This document shows positions 36,600-48,175 of a stretch of DNA of 64,000 nucleotides, in pieces. This DNA is from Schistosoma haematobium. Lineage: Eukaryota > Platyhelminthes > Trematoda > Strigeidida > Schistosomatidae. A program made the position numbers and the translations under genes. The DNA is taken from positions 30,650,402 through 30,714,401 of the forward strand of contig NC_067199.1 in the NCBI RefSeq assembly GCF_000699445.3, given 5' to 3'. The stretch's first letter is position 1, and each line of letters starts with the position of its first letter. The notes below the pieces were generated by a model. The model made no database searches and had not been told where the DNA came from. It saw only the letters and a program-made list of their open reading frames with translations.

Positions 36600-37682
36600 G
36601 GGGAGCTCTCGGTTTTTTACACTCCATACTCCCTTTTTAAACTTATTACTTATCAATGCACGTCCAGTTCTGAACAAAATTTCATCCTTGAGAACATTAG
36701 CTTTTCTAACCAAGCCTTCTTTCATACTTATCGCTGAAACATGGTGCTCTCAAGCAGTATCTGATTCGGAATTGAATATCCAGAACTATCGACTCTATCG
36801 CTGTGACAGAGAAACTAAACGATGAGGTGGTTGTATTATATATGCTTTGGATACCCTAACAACTAATAAAGTTGAAGATGGTGTCCTGAATAGTTTACCA
36901 CAATCAGTCTGGATATCAGTCACCACCCTGAATCATAGTCTACTCCTTGGAGCTCCTGATGGTTCGAATAATGGGAATGATCTTATTATCAATGCATTCA
37001 TACATGCATCTGCTCTAAACTTTAATGCTAAGGTTATCACTGGAGATTTCAATTATCCTGGGATTTACTGGAGTACCGGTAGTTGTCAGTCATGCAGTGA
37101 ATGGATCTTGGCAACCATTAACATGCACTGCTGGTCACAGTGGGTTCGTGCCTCAACTATAGGCGATAGTATACTTCATCTAATATTTAGTAGAGAGATG
37201 TCATCCTACTATCTGTAAAAGTATACGATGAATTTGAAAGCAGTGATCATAAAATAGCAGTTTGTGCTCTCCCTATCTATCCATCTTATAATCGACCCAT
37301 TCAAAAAACCTGTCAATATGGAGACCATAAACATGCTGACTGGGACCTCCTGCATTCACTGATTAAACTTTCAGACTGGGATAACTTTTTTTCATGTGAT
37401 AGTCATTACTGAGGAGCTACTAGCACTTATTACTAACTCAAAAGTAAAAAACTTAACTCTTCTTTTCGATAAACGCGCCAAGGCAACGCAAAATGTTGAT
37501 ATACCATGCATCCAGCACAATAGCACTTTTATATACGACTCCAAAACTATAGCAGATCTTTTCAGTGGTATTTCTGCGAATGGTGTAGAAATCATAAGTG
37601 GCTCTGCTTCAAGAGTTATGTGCGTGACTAGCAACTCAATAAAGTCTATCTCCTTCACATGCATGAAAATTAATAAAGTTAT
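36600..37682 (+). pseudogene. CR1-like LINE endonuclease domain, broken
   Basis: The AP-endonuclease hallmarks occur in order but in changing frames: AETWCSQAVSDSELNIQNY (ETW motif), GDFNYPGIYWSTGS (GDFN motif) and SSDHKIAVCALP (SDH motif). It nicks target DNA in live elements. Several stops make it inactive. The 3' end leads to the insertion point of the Gypsy element at 37682/37683. Confidence 0.75.
37679..37682 (+). repeat. Target-site duplication TTAT, left
   Basis: TTAT directly before the 5' LTR, repeated at 42958-42961 directly after the 3' LTR. Confidence 0.8.
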
Positions 37683-38005
37683 TGTAGCGGTAAATAAATC
37701 CCCAAAATAAATAGCTATGTAAGTTTTCGACATTGGATGCTGACCATATGTTTTAGTGGACTCATCTAGCTGAAGGCGCTCGGTCAGGCATCCGCACCAG
37801 ATCACGTGTGGTAACGCCGTGCTCAACATCAACCGCAATCGCTAGCCAGATTAGATCAGAGAATTCCGATATATTGGTCATCGCCAAATATACTCTTCCG
37901 ATCTCCTCGACTCTGTCTTTTGATTTCTCTGGGTGGGAACGAAATACATTAGAAGGTGTTACTGGTAGAAGCGTTGTCAAACACTGAATACCTGTGACAT
38001 CATCA
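37683..38005 (+). repeat. 5' LTR of the intact Gypsy element
   Basis: 323 bp, starting TGTAGCGGTAAATAAAT and ending GACATCATCA. Identical by eye to the 3' LTR apart from the third base (T here, A there). Confidence 0.92.
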
Positions 38006-38006
38006 T

Positions 38007-38024
38007 TGGTGAGACTGACGTGAT
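38007..38024 (+). promoter_or_regulatory. Primer-binding site, tRNA-Trp type
   Basis: TGGTGAGACTGACGTGAT lies one base after the 5' LTR. It matches the complement of a tRNA-Trp 3' end (TGGTGACCCCGACGTGAT, from known animal tRNA-Trp) at 15 of 18 positions. Mismatches sit in the middle. Confidence 0.75.
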
Positions 38025-38182
38025 CTGGTACACCTAATTGCAACTGTGAGTCTGTTCCTTTTTGGGATTTTTATATATCATTGCCTTATTTTTTATTTTT
38101 TTTTAAACATTGTGATTTTTTTCGTGTTTTTTCTTGGATATATATATATTTTCCCCTCGTTCATTATCGTACTTCATACTTC

Positions 38183-39016
38183 ATGACTGAACAGACACCT
38201 AACGTACTCAAGCTTAAGACTTTGTCCCCACCTTCGTTTCAACTGATGCCTTTCTGGCCCGACAACATCGAAGCCTGGTTTTGCTACGCGGAAGCCGACT
38301 TCCACGAGCACGGCGTGATCGACACACGTGCACAATTCCTCGCAGTAGTCAAGGCACTACCGCGCGAATTCAAAAGGTATGTAACACCTAGTATGTTTAC
38401 TAGTGATGTTTCCGATCCTTACGAAATATTAAAACGCTCGATTCTTAAACGAGGAGACCTAACCGATCGACAAAGGTTAGATCAACTCTTCAATAACATC
38501 GACCTGCAACACGGTTCTGCGTCGGACATGTTGCAACGGATGAGAGAGGTAATAGGCCCAAGAACTTTCGACGAAGGTCTATTCAAACAACTCTTCTTGT
38601 CAAAACTTCCCCAACAGGTGCAAGCAGTTCTGGTCTCGTTCCAGAACAACGCCTTAGACGAGCTAGCTGCATCTGCCGACCGCATTTTAGAAATTACGAA
38701 ACCTTCTACCACCGAGGTATTTTCAGTCAAAGAAAAACCTCAAACGACTCAGAATGATATAAACGACTTATGTCACACACTCACGCGTTATCTTAGTCTT
38801 CGTACCGACCGTAAGAGATCGCGCACACCACGTAGAAGCATTTCTCGTAAGCGATCTGTCTCTAGACCACGAGAGACAGATAACCCCGACTGGTGCTGGT
38901 ATCATAACCAGTATGGAAAGTTTTCCAGAAATTGCAGAAAACCCTGCAATTTTCCCAACACGAAACCGACTGATTCGAAAAGCAATTCGGGAAACTTCCA
39001 AACCGGCACGCGTTAA
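38183..39016 (+). CDS. gag: Gag of the intact Gypsy element
   Basis: ORF open from 38081; the ATG at 38183 ([19 protein letters not shown]) is preferred, since the upstream residues are hydrophobic and translated from T-rich leader. It gives 277 aa. Gag forms the particle that packages the element RNA. The capsid-like part ([20 protein letters not shown]) is followed by a basic serine/arginine stretch ([17 protein letters not shown]) and a zinc motif [18 protein letters not shown], spaced C-x2-H-x9-C-x3-C, the unusual form of the CsRn1 clade. The end overlaps pol by 43 bases. Confidence 0.88.
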   Translation: MTEQTPNVLKLKTLSPPSFQLMPFWPDNIEAWFCYAEADFHEHGVIDTRAQFLAVVKALPREFKRYVTPSMFTSDVSDPYEILKRSILKRGDLTDRQRLDQLFNNIDLQHGSASDMLQRMREVIGPRTFDEGLFKQLFLSKLPQQVQAVLVSFQNNALDELAASADRILEITKPSTTEVFSVKEKPQTTQNDINDLCHTLTRYLSLRTDRKRSRTPRRSISRKRSVSRPRETDNPDWCWYHNQYGKFSRNCRKPCNFPNTKPTDSKSNSGNFQTGTR

Positions 39017-42000
39017 CGGCAACCGTAGCCGGCGAACAAAGCCGTCTGTTATTCGTCACAGATGTGACAACGAGAGTTCGCTACCTCGTCGACACTGGCG
39101 CAGAAGTTAGCGTTCTCCCAGCAAATCCTAACGACCGGCTTCACGAATCGACCCTAAACTTACAGGCGGCAAACGGAAAACCGATCGCTACGTATGGCAA
39201 AAGGTACGTTTACCTTAACGTGGGTTTACGCAAACCGATACACTGGATTTTCGTTGTTGCAGATGTTTCTATACCAGTCATTGGTATGTACCTTCTACAA
39301 CACCACAATCTGATCATCGACACTCGCAAACGGAGGCTAGTAGACGGAAACACTAATTTGTTCGTTTGCGTAACTTCTTTTACTGGTTGTAGAGTATCCC
39401 CAGTCACAGTTAAACATATGATAGACCCAATCTATCAACCACTACTCGATAAGTACCCTGGGATACAACAAACTCAACCGAAACTGCCGTGTGTAACCAG
39501 CAATGTTACACATCACATCACGACTACAGGACCACCTGTATTCTCTAAAGCACGACGACTAGCTCCCGAAAAGCTAAGGTTAGCGAAAAACGAATTCGAT
39601 CACATGATGGACTTAGGAATCATACGACCGTCAAGTAGCCCATATGCATCTCCGTTGCACATGGTCCCTAAAAAGGACAGCAACGATTGGCGTTCAACTG
39701 GTGACTATCGGCGATTGAACGCGAAAACCATTCCCGATCGTTACCCGTTGCCTCACATTCACGATTTGACAGCTACCTTGAAAGTTACAACTGTCTTTTC
39801 GAAAATCGACTTAGTTAAAGCATATAACCAAATCCCTATGGCTACTGACGACATACAGAAAACAGCTATCATAACTCCCTTCGGACTCTATGAATTTTTG
39901 CGAATGCCTTTCGGTCTAAGGAACGCTGCTCAAACATTCCAAAGATTCATAGATGACGTTTTTCGAGGTCTCAACTTCGTACACGCGTATGTTGATGACT
40001 GTCTAATCGCAAGTCCGGACAGAGAAACACATCTCAAGCATCTGGATCTTGTTTTCGAACGACTTCAAAAACATGGCATTACTGTAAACGTTCAGAAATG
40101 CCAATTCGGAACCGACTCGTTAGACTTTCTGGGACACACTATCGATGCTCAAGGCATTCGACCTCTTAGGACCAAAGTGGCGGCCATTCTGGATTACCCA
40201 GAACCGACCACCGTCAAGCAATTACGCACGTTCAACGGCCTGGTAAGTTTCTATAGACGTTTCATACCGAAATGCGCATTACTTATGAAACCTCTGACCG
40301 ACCAACTTCGTGGAAATGCGAAATCCATTAATTTGGACGACACCGCACGAAAAGCATTCTCCACAGTTAAGGAACTGATTGCTAAAGCAACAATGCTCGC
40401 ACATCAGGACACCCGAGCACCCATTAGCATCGCAGTAGACGCATCCGACTCGGCAATCGGAGGAGTCTTACAACAATGGGTTAACAACTCCTGGCAACCC
40501 TTGGCATTTTTCTCTAGAAGGTTGCTAGACACCGAATCGAGGTACAGCACATTCGGTAGGGAACTTCTAGCTATGTATTGTGCTGTACGGCATTTCCAAC
40601 ACTATATCGAAGGCCGTGAATTCACTCTTTTCACGGACCATAAACCGCTCACTTTCTCGCTAAGCTCTCCTTCTAACAAGTACTCTCCCCGTGAGTCTCG
40701 ACAACTGGACTACATTTCGCAGTTTACTTCGGATATTCAACACATCTCTGGAGCAAACAATCTAGTTGCAGACGCTTTATCTCGCATAACTTCCTTGAAC
40801 AGTTTCCAAGGAATCGACCTTCTTAAACTCGCCGAGCTTCAAAAAGAAGACAGTGATCTTCAGCACGAGTTATCGTCCACAACACTTAAACTACGCATCA
40901 AACAGATGAGAACAGGTAAGGAAACCTTACTTTGTGACACATCTACAGGTAGGGATCGCCCAATCGTGCCGAAACATTATCGACGCAATGTCTTCAACAC
41001 ATTGCACAAACTTTCTCATCCAGGTGTTCGTGCAACCATCAAGCTTATAGCAGAAAGGTTTTGCTGGCCTGGAATGAATAAAGACGTGAGGGAGTGGGCA
41101 CGCTCCTGTGTAAGCTGCCAAAAATCCAAGGTTATCAGACACAATAAATGTCCCTTAGGCTCGTTTAAAACTCCCGATGCTCGTTTCGACCATGTTCATC
41201 TGGATTTGGTAGGACCTTTACCAGATTCAAATGGATACTCTTATCTCTTAACCTGCGTAGACCGTTTCACTCGATGGCCAGAAGCAGTGCCTATCAAGGA
41301 CATCACTGCTGAAACAGTGGCCCGCACCTTTGTCGAACGATGGGTAGCAAACTTCGGTTGCCCTTCAACCATCACTACAGACCGCGGACGTCAGTTTGAA
41401 TCTGAACTTTTCCGTCGTCTGACCACACTTTTAGGAATCACTCGCTTCCGAACGACCGCCTACCATCCACAAGCAAACGGGTTGGTAGAACGTTTTCACC
41501 GACAACTAAAAGCTTCACTATCAGCTGTAAACGTTTCACAGTGGACCGACGCTCTTCCACTTGTCTTACTAGGTATCCGCAATGCAGTGAAAGCTGACAT
41601 TGGATACACTGCGTCTCAACTCGTTTATGGAACGACACTTCGACTTCCAGGAGAATTCGTGGATCCTTCATCCTCTTCAATGAACATGGATCTAACCTCC
41701 TACACGAACAGGCTTACAAACGCAATGCGTTCAGTTAAACCTGTTTCCACTCGACCTCAATCAACTGATGTTTTCGTTCAACCTGACTTACGATATAGTA
41801 CACACGTTTTCATTCGTCGAGACTCGCATCGACGACCCTTAGAATCAGCATACGAAGGACCCTTCAAAGTTCTTCAACGTGAATCTAAGTACTATATAGT
41901 CGACAAGAACGGAACAAACGATAGCATCAGCATCGATCGCTTAAAAGCAGCGTATTTAGAAGGAAATCCCATTCATGTCGACTTTCCTTCGGTACAATCG

Positions 42001-42147
42001 CACAACGTGACTCCTACACTCATAGTTCCTCAACCGACAACCAACACTAGCGATGATACTCCGAATGTATCTGAAAATAAACGTAAAACGACGCGTTCTG
42101 GAAGAAGAGTAAGATTTCCAGAACATTTAAACGACTACTGCACGTAA
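38974..42147 (+). CDS. pol: Pol polyprotein of the intact Gypsy element
   Basis: The pol frame opens at 38974 inside gag, in the -1 frame; the first ATG is at 39064. Domains counted from that ATG: aspartic protease [13 protein letters not shown] (about 8-20), RT with YVDDCLIAS (about 308-316), RNase H with [13 protein letters not shown] (about 459-471), integrase zinc finger with H-x-x-x-H and C-x2-C ([15 protein letters not shown]), and integrase core D, D, E in [19 protein letters not shown] and [10 protein letters not shown] (about 711, 772, 808). About 1057 aa from the opening. No stop or frameshift. It copies the element RNA to DNA and inserts it. Probably made only as a Gag-Pol fusion. 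Confidence 0.93.
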   Translation, partial: FEKQFGKLPNRHALTATVAGEQSRLLFVTDVTTRVRYLVDTGAEVSVLPANPNDRLHESTLNLQAANGKPIATYGKRYVYLNVGLRKPIHWIFVVADVSIPVIGMYLLQHHNLIIDTRKRRLVDGNTNLFVCVTSFTGCRVSPVTVKHMIDPIYQPLLDKYPGIQQTQPKLPCVTSNVTHHITTTGPPVFSKARRLAPEKLRLAKNEFDHMMDLGIIRPSSSPYASPLHMVPKKDSNDWRSTGDYRRLNAKTIPDRYPLPHIHDLTATLKVTTVFSKIDLVKAYNQIPMATDDIQKTAIITPFGLYEFLRMPFGLRNAAQTFQRFIDDVFRGLNFVHAYVDDCLIASPDRETHLKHLDLVFERLQKHGITVNVQKCQFGTDSLDFLGHTIDAQGIRPLRTKVAAILDYPEPTTVKQLRTFNGLVSFYRRFIPKCALLMKPLTDQLRGNAKSINLDDTARKAFSTVKELIAKATMLAHQDTRAPISIAVDASDSAIGGVLQQWVNNSWQPLAFFSRRLLDTESRYSTFGRELLAMYCAVRHFQHYIEGREFTLFTDHKPLTFSLSSPSNKYSPRESRQLDYISQFTSDIQHISGANNLVADALSRITSLNSFQGIDLLKLAELQKEDSDLQHELSSTTLKLRIKQMRTGKETLLCDTSTGRDRPIVPKHYRRNVFNTLHKLSHPGVRATIKLIAERFCWPGMNKDVREWARSCVSCQKSKVIRHNKCPLGSFKTPDARFDHVHLDLVGPLPDSNGYSYLLTCVDRFTRWPEAVPIKDITAETVARTFVERWVANFGCPSTITTDRGRQFESELFRRLTTLLGITRFRTTAYHPQANGLVERFHRQLKASLSAVNVSQWTDALPLVLLGIRNAVKADIGYTASQLVYGTTLRLPGEFVDPSSSSMNMDLTSYTNRLTNAMRSVKPVSTRPQSTDVFVQPDLRYSTHVFIRRDSHRRPLESAYEGPFKVLQRESKYYIVDKNGTNDSISIDRLKAAYLEGNPIHVDFPSVQSHNVTPTLIVPQPTTNTSDDTPNVSENKRKTTRSGRRVRFPEHLNDYCT
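38989..39032 (+). promoter_or_regulatory. Programmed -1 frameshift signal between gag and pol
   Basis: The heptamer G GGA AAC (38989-38995) is in the correct register: GGA and AAC are gag codons. A -1 slip to GGG AAA joins the pol frame, which is open from 38974. Seven bases later CCGGC (39003-39007) can pair with GCCGG (39028-39032), a possible stimulating stem. The gag stop follows at 39014-39016. Confidence 0.8.
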
Positions 42148-42618
42148 GGCACTACTCGACATTTTATATTATCCCAATCTTTCTTTTTAACGATATATAA
42201 TTTTTTTTAAAAAAAAGACAATTTTATTATGCCTATATATTTATATTTTTATTTAAAAAAACAAAAAAACAAAACAAAAAAACATTTTTTTAACGCTATT
42301 ACGTGTGCTTGAGTATATTTTCCATTTTTTCGCCGACATTGTGTTTTTACGCACATACGAGTGTATTTCGACATGCACTTACACTTTCTTTTTTCTTTTC
42401 CAGGACGACTGGAAAAGAACGATGCAGTTTACGAGGAGTCGAAATTTTCGTTGTAACTCTTTCTCTTTTTACTATGTTGTACCTCGGTCCCATATAGTAA
42501 GGAAAGACAACCAGACGCCGCTACACTTAGTAAGCTATCAGAAGAGTGTTTACCAACGACAAACTCGTTGGGTTTAAACTTCTGGCTGGCCACGTCTTAG
42601 GGTCGTCACTGCCCCACT

Positions 42619-42629
42619 AGGGGGGGGAG
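42619..42629 (+). promoter_or_regulatory. Polypurine tract
   Basis: AGGGGGGGGAG, five bases (TGATC) upstream of the 3' LTR start. It primes plus-strand DNA synthesis in LTR elements. Confidence 0.75.
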
Positions 42630-42634
42630 TGATC

Positions 42635-42957
42635 TGAAGCGGTAAATAAATCCCCAAAATAAATAGCTATGTAAGTTTTCGACATTGGATGCTGACCATA
42701 TGTTTTAGTGGACTCATCTAGCTGAAGGCGCTCGGTCAGGCATCCGCACCAGATCACGTGTGGTAACGCCGTGCTCAACATCAACCGCAATCGCTAGCCA
42801 GATTAGATCAGAGAATTCCGATATATTGGTCATCGCCAAATATACTCTTCCGATCTCCTCGACTCTGTCTTTTGATTTCTCTGGGTGGGAACGAAATACA
42901 TTAGAAGGTGTTACTGGTAGAAGCGTTGTCAAACACTGAATACCTGTGACATCATCA
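42635..42957 (+). repeat. 3' LTR of the intact Gypsy element
   Basis: 323 bp, starting TGAAGCGGTAAATAAAT and ending GACATCATCA, nearly identical to 37683-38005. Confidence 0.92.
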
Positions 42958-42961
42958 TTAT
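42958..42961 (+). repeat. Target-site duplication TTAT, right
   Basis: Matches 37679-37682. Confidence 0.8.
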
Positions 42962-44580
42962 AAATGCCCTTAAGCTTTCGAGAGGTCATGAAGCTGACGG
43001 GATTCCATCCTTCCTCTACAAATATGGTGGTCCAGATATTCCACTTCTTCTATAGCTGTTTACTCTCTTTGTGGAAACTGGTTCTTACTCTTACTGTCGG
43101 AAAACCGCATACATCATACCACGTTACAAATTTGGAGATAAGACTGACATGAACAAATGTCGGCCGATAAATATTGCTCCACTTATCTCTAGGATTATAG
43201 AAAAAATTATAAGTGATGAACTTTCCAACTATTTAATCGCTGCAAAATTTATCAGTGATACTCAACATGGATTTCTTAAAAATCGTTCTTGCATGACATG
43301 TCATTTTAACTTCTTTAATTTAGTCTATTCTCTACGCAGCCGAGGATATCTAGTCTTAGTGCTATATCTGGACATTTCTAAAGCCTTCGACATGGTTAGC
43401 CATCAACTTCTTATAAGTAAAGTCTCATCTTACGGGATTCAAAATCCTTTGCTAGCTTGGTTTGATTCCTTTCTCAGCAATCGACATCAAATAGTTAAAA
43501 TTACCTCTTCATAGTCTAACGCTGTCCATGTTAGAAGTGGCGTATATAAGGTAGTGTCTTGGACTCTTTGCTGTTTTTAGTGTTTGTCAATGATATTTGT
43601 GAAAGTTTTCGTGTAGGTATGCCCCTTCTATGTGCAGATGATCTTAAAATAGCATATTCATTTTCTTCACAGGAGCTGAAAAATATGCAAAATTGCCTCA
43701 GCATGGAGCTCGACAAGGTAGCACAGTGGTGCCTAAAATGGCAACTAGAGCTTAATACGGCTAATTTGAATGGATGTGCTTCAGAGATACATCACTCAAC
43801 ATAGATCTTACCATAAGTGGTGAAGTGCTATCTAGGTTACATACAATAATAGACTGAGGACTTAGGTACTCCCAGGACTTGTCGTTTACAGAACAGATAT
43901 TGAAACAGACCTCTAGGTCTCAACGTCTAATAGGTTACATAACTCGAGACCTTTATAACGAGTCATGTATTTTAATGTACAAAGTTTGTGTTCGACCACT
44001 TCTAGAATACTGCACGTTTATTCTTAGCAGTGCGCGCATAAATGATAAATTAAGGCTGGAATCAGTACAGAGTATTCCTGGAGCTGATTGTACCTTAACT
44101 TATAATTCTATACGTAAGAGACATGAGCTAGACCCTTTATGGAAAAGGAGACTAAACTAAGACTTATCTTTTTCTTCAAACTACGTAATAAACTATCCTT
44201 TACATCCAATCACGTGATTCAATATGCAGAAGCTTCTCATTATGACTTCCGTAATTCCTTGTCACTAGTGGAACATACTTATGCTAAATCATCTCTTTAT
44301 ATGAATCACTTTACCTGTAAATTTTCTAGACTCTCAAATAACTTACCACAATCTATCCGTACGATAAAATCACCCTCATTATTTGTTCGCTGCACCGATG
44401 CATACTGCTCCTCTGAAAATGTATTGAATGTTCTAGCACCTGTAAGTGTATCTCATTCCACAAGTGATATTACAGGAACTTTAAATGTTTTGCCATTTTT
44501 ATTAGTGCATTCCCTAAGTAAAACAACCTACTTGCTGTCACTTTATGTTAACACCGTCCATAGCAACTTTAACTAATTTG
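42962..44580 (+). pseudogene. CR1-like LINE reverse transcriptase and tail, broken
   Basis: Right half of the split LINE. The RT reads NKCRPINIAPLISRIIEKII and DTQHGFLKNRSCMTCHFNFF, then LYLDISKAFDMVSHQLLISK, and after a stop near 43514 MPLLCADDLKIAYSF, where CADD stands for the catalytic YADD. The C-terminal part (LIGYITRDLYNESCILMYK, then CVRPLLEYCTFILSSA) is typical of CR1/SR1 elements. At least three frame changes (near 43514, 43804 and 44160) make it dead. Confidence 0.85.
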
Positions 44581-44600
44581 AACAATATCTAACATCAACA

Positions 44601-46025
44601 GTATATCACTGTGTCACACGACACATGCATTTCGGTACACCTGATTGACATATTTTGGTAATTACTGCTTTGTTGTTCTGTGCTTTCTGTCTTCGTTTTA
44701 ATTTCTCCAGTTGTGGATAATTATCATTAATTCGATCTGACACAGGAAATGACCTTAATTACGCTGTTCATAAATCAACAGGCTGGCCATTTAAGAAAAA
44801 TTAAACGTTCCCGGTTGATGCATTGGATCGCTGTAATACATGTATTACCTAAACGATTACTGAACTAGTATACTGAAAACTTTCTTCTATCACATGTTTG
44901 TTTTCTACATCTAGTGTTGCTATTTATATCAAATTGATCATGCCTGTTAACTGGCGTGAATTCTGCAGTTATTATTTTCAGAATATATAAAATTATTATT
45001 AACTCTGTTTGATAAAGCGTGACCCACTGTTTATAGTTAAACATAAAAATAAGTTGAAGATATTCAGTACAAATCCATATACCCAAATAGAAACCGTTAA
45101 GTTTACAAGCGAATAACTGGAGAACTTGTCCACGTAATGACTCGAAATAAATAAACTAGTTGATTTGTCTGAAAGCTAAAATAGTCACGGAACTAAACGC
45201 TCTAAAGAGCTTATAGCAGCTAACGTGAAACTCAGTTTGTTCACATTTAATTCGCCTGGGCTCTTTTTGTTAACTTATTTAACGGACAGTCATTTGTACA
45301 ATAACAGCTTATCTATATCATTGTACATTTATTATTATTACACTTGTGTGAATATGTATGCCTGAGCATTGCTAACTGCCTACTCAGATATTCATTCTGC
45401 TAGCCTTATCATTAGTTGATTAGTTGCTTAGACGAATCATTCATTTCACCTTGTATATATATGTACATTTAATTCATGTTCATTGTGCTCGCTTACTCGT
45501 AGTCGCTGACTCATTCACTTGCCTGCTAGTTTTCGGTACTACTCTTTCATGCTTGCTTACGTCCATGTAAATTGGGTATTTGTGTGTGGTCCCATAATAA
45601 GCGTAGTCAACACTTCGTTCTCGCCTTCTGATTAATACGTCGTTGAGGCGTTTTCTAGTGATGGTTATCAAGACGAACTGTATACGAAGTTTGGGGATTA
45701 TATGAAATACCGACCAACACAATATGTTAAAGACTAAAATGTGCAGCGCTAGCGTGTGCTTTTTGACTTTTATAAAAGATAAGAAACATGTGAATACTTT
45801 TTAACAAACTATAACACAGTAAAGTGTTCATGTTGTTCTAATTTTTAACTTTTACGCCTGTTGCCCATTGTAAAGGATCCTTTTCACGTCGGCTTCCAAA
45901 TCCAGGCGTGATGTCATTCACTTTCATTTTTTCCTTAAGAATTTCAAGCTACGACTGGCCTCGTGATGCAGTTCGGTGATTCCCGAAATGTGTCTTACTC
46001 ACCTCTAACGTTTTGTCCAATTTTT
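44601..46025. other. Sequence without recognised features
   Basis: AT-rich, no supported coding or repeat signal. Confidence 0.45.
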
Positions 46026-46372
46026 TTCAAATGTAAGCTGGTTTTTTCTCTCTCACAGTAGGATTTTGCTGATAACATCCTGTGAAAGGACACTGAGTAT
46101 ATTGCGTAGACAATTGTTTATAAATACTCGTACGTCCTCATTGATGGTTTTAGTAGTTCTCCGAGTTTCAGCTACGTACATTATAACTAACTGCTTTGAC
46201 GTTCATATTGAAGATTGTGAATTGAATGTTGGCTGACAGTTGCTTTCAGTTTCATATGCTTTTCAGTTGTAGAAATGCTATCCATGCCTTTCTAATTCTT
46301 GCCTTTTCGTCCAGAAGTTAAGGGTCTACTGAGTCTTTCACTTTCCTCTCCTTTGGATATGTTTCGTAATGC

Positions 46373-46955
46373 TCAGAACCCGTTGCTAAGGTTTTTCTTG
46401 GGTTCGATGAATTTGTAAATATCTCGAAGAAAGGCTGTGTTGAACACTTGGTATGCCGTTTCATAAGGTATCCTTGGTATCAGTTCCTTCTTGACCACTA
46501 CCTGGGGGTGATCTGAAGCTATGTCAGCTTCTCTCCTAGTTCTTACATCTTCCACCAACCTTGTGAATTTTTTACCGTTCAAATATGGTCAATCCGGTTC
46601 TGTGTAGTGTGATGTGGTGAGAATCGTGTAGCTTTGCACATGCGTTTGTGGGTTAATATTGTGCCGCCCATAACCATTTCGCTTAATACACATAAAGTTG
46701 AAAATCTACCACCATTCTGGTTCCTTTCCCCTAGTTCATGTCGTCCGTGATATCTTCATACCCGATGTTGTTCAATTCGAGCTTGGCTTTTATGTCTCCC
46801 ATCATGATTGTCAGATCCTTCCCTGAGCATTTCTCTACGATGGATTGCAACCTGTCGTAGAACTGATTCGTATCTTCATAATTGCTATCATTGATAGTTG
46901 TATAACATTTGATAACATTCATTGTAATTCCCTCCTTATTTGATTTGAAGGGTGC
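46373..46955 (-). pseudogene. RTE endonuclease domain, right part after insertion
   Basis: Minus strand: NVIKCYTTINDSNYEDTNQF, LTIMMGDIKAKLELNNIGYE (the GDxNAK-like motif with I for N or L), then VEDVRTRREADIASDHPQVV with the SDH motif, and FNTAFLRDIYKF. All are signature blocks of RTE AP-endonucleases. The stretch between the two readings is frameshifted. Dead. Confidence 0.8.
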
Positions 46956-46960
46956 TTGGA

Positions 46961-46964
46961 TGAT
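46961..46964 (+). repeat. Target-site duplication TGAT (ATCA), left
   Basis: Repeated at 51073-51076, just outside the other LTR. Confidence 0.65.
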
Positions 46965-47131
46965 TTATAATATTTCGAATTATTTGAATTGTAGTATGAA
47001 CTAGGAATCCCAGAATTAACGCAACTGAATTAAGAATTAAGACACAAACACAAACGAATGTACTGTATTTGGAATTCGAAATCGTGCAACCAACAAGTAC
47101 AAGAGTATCATTAGTTCGTTCAAACACCACA
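46965..47131 (-). repeat. 3' LTR of the second Gypsy element
   Basis: 167 bp. On the minus strand it starts TGTGGTGTTTGAACGAAC and ends CGAAATATTATAA. Compared with the other LTR it has an extra 7 bp (AATTAAG-type repeat). Confidence 0.85.
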
Positions 47132-48175
47132 TCCGCCACAGCTTAAATTGGAGTCTAGGCGTTTGTAATCAATCGTACGTCTTCTTCTCAAATTCATCCT
47201 GAGTCTGTCTGACATTGTATTGGAAAAGGATTCTGTATTATCTAGAATTTGCTCATTAGCATTAGAATTAACAACGGAAATTGGAACAGACTCACCTGGT
47301 TCCTGAAATTGTATTTGATCAACATGTCGACTGTGTGTACTTGATTCACTGGCGTCTAGAATTCGCACCATCGATTTTCAGACATTCTTCAGAACAATAC
47401 CCGTAGATGGTCGAAGATCATTTCCCCGATAGTATGTAACTTCTGCAGACTCCAAACATCTCATATTCGACAGAAGAATTCCTCCTTTCACTAACTTCGC
47501 TGAAGTCTTCTTCGTCACCGAATGTCAGGCATTTCTATATTGCAATAGAAAGGTATCTACTCCCCTCTCCAGCTCATTAAATTTTGAGGCGGCTATAGAA
47601 TCAATAGCAGTCTTTAATATCGTGACAAAATTCTCTGCCTGACCATTAGAACACGGATGTCTGGGAGCGGTAAACAGATGTTTGCACCATATACCGTTCA
47701 ACCAGGTAGTGACTGCATCTGCAACAAAGTGAGAGCCATCATCAGTGACTAACACCATAGGAACCCCTTCTCGACTAAACACCTTTCTTAATGCTTAGAT
47801 TGTGAAATCAGAATTTGGTGAAGTTGTAAAAAAAACTTCAGGCCACTTTGAAAAAGAATCAGTAACTACTAGTGCATAGTATTTGCCAAGAAACGAACCA
47901 CAATAGTCAGCATGAATTCTCTGCCAGACCTCAGACGATACTCGCCATGACGTCCACTTCGAAGGATGATTTTTCAACTAATGACACTTCTCGCAATTGT
48001 TTGCCGTACGACATATATCTGCGTTTATCTCTGGCCACCAACATGTGAGCCTTGCCAGGGACTTCGTTTTCTCAACACCTAAATGATCACTATGAAGATC
48101 TTCAAGAACAGATTTACGCAATGAAGGAGGAATGACAACACAGAATACCATCAGGAGTAGTAGATAGCTCATCCC
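47132..48175 (-). pseudogene. Integrase region of the second Gypsy element
   Basis: Minus strand: zinc-finger part DLHSDHLGVEKTKSLA and NCEKCH (48172-47978), core D in IHADYCGSFLG (47977-47795), second D in LVTDDGSHFVADAV, and E in NGQAENFVTILKTA (47782-47525). The catalytic D, D, E can all be seen, but the three pieces are separated by stops. The C-terminal tail (MNLRRRRTIDYKRL) reaches the 3' LTR. Confidence 0.85.

Larger units (their letters stand above)
37683..42957 (+). mobile_element. Intact Gypsy LTR retrotransposon (CsRn1/Boudicca type)
   Basis: A complete 5275-bp element: 323-bp LTRs, a primer site of tRNA-Trp type, gag, pol (protease, RT, RNase H, integrase), a G-rich polypurine tract and a 4-bp target duplication. 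The LTRs differ by one base by eye and neither ORF has an internal stop, so the insertion is young. The CHCC-type zinc motif of Gag and the tRNA-Trp primer are marks of the CsRn1 clade, to which the schistosome Boudicca family belongs. Whether it is Boudicca itself cannot be decided without alignment. Confidence 0.92.
35040..44600 (+). mobile_element. CR1-like LINE split by a Gypsy insertion
   Basis: The two halves, 35040-37682 and 42958-about 44600, read as one non-LTR retrotransposon once the LTR element between them is ignored: ORF1, AP-type endonuclease, then RT and a C-terminal tail of CR1/SR1 style. Both halves carry stops and frameshifts, so the LINE is dead. The break lies between endonuclease and RT and is framed by TTAT on both sides. 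Confidence 0.85.

Noticed and set aside
37392..38043. Long minus-strand ORFs over the 5' LTR and its flank (the LTR part repeated at the 3' LTR).
   Set aside because: They are antisense readings of the LTR and the LINE. Their repeat at 42714-42989 is explained by LTR identity.
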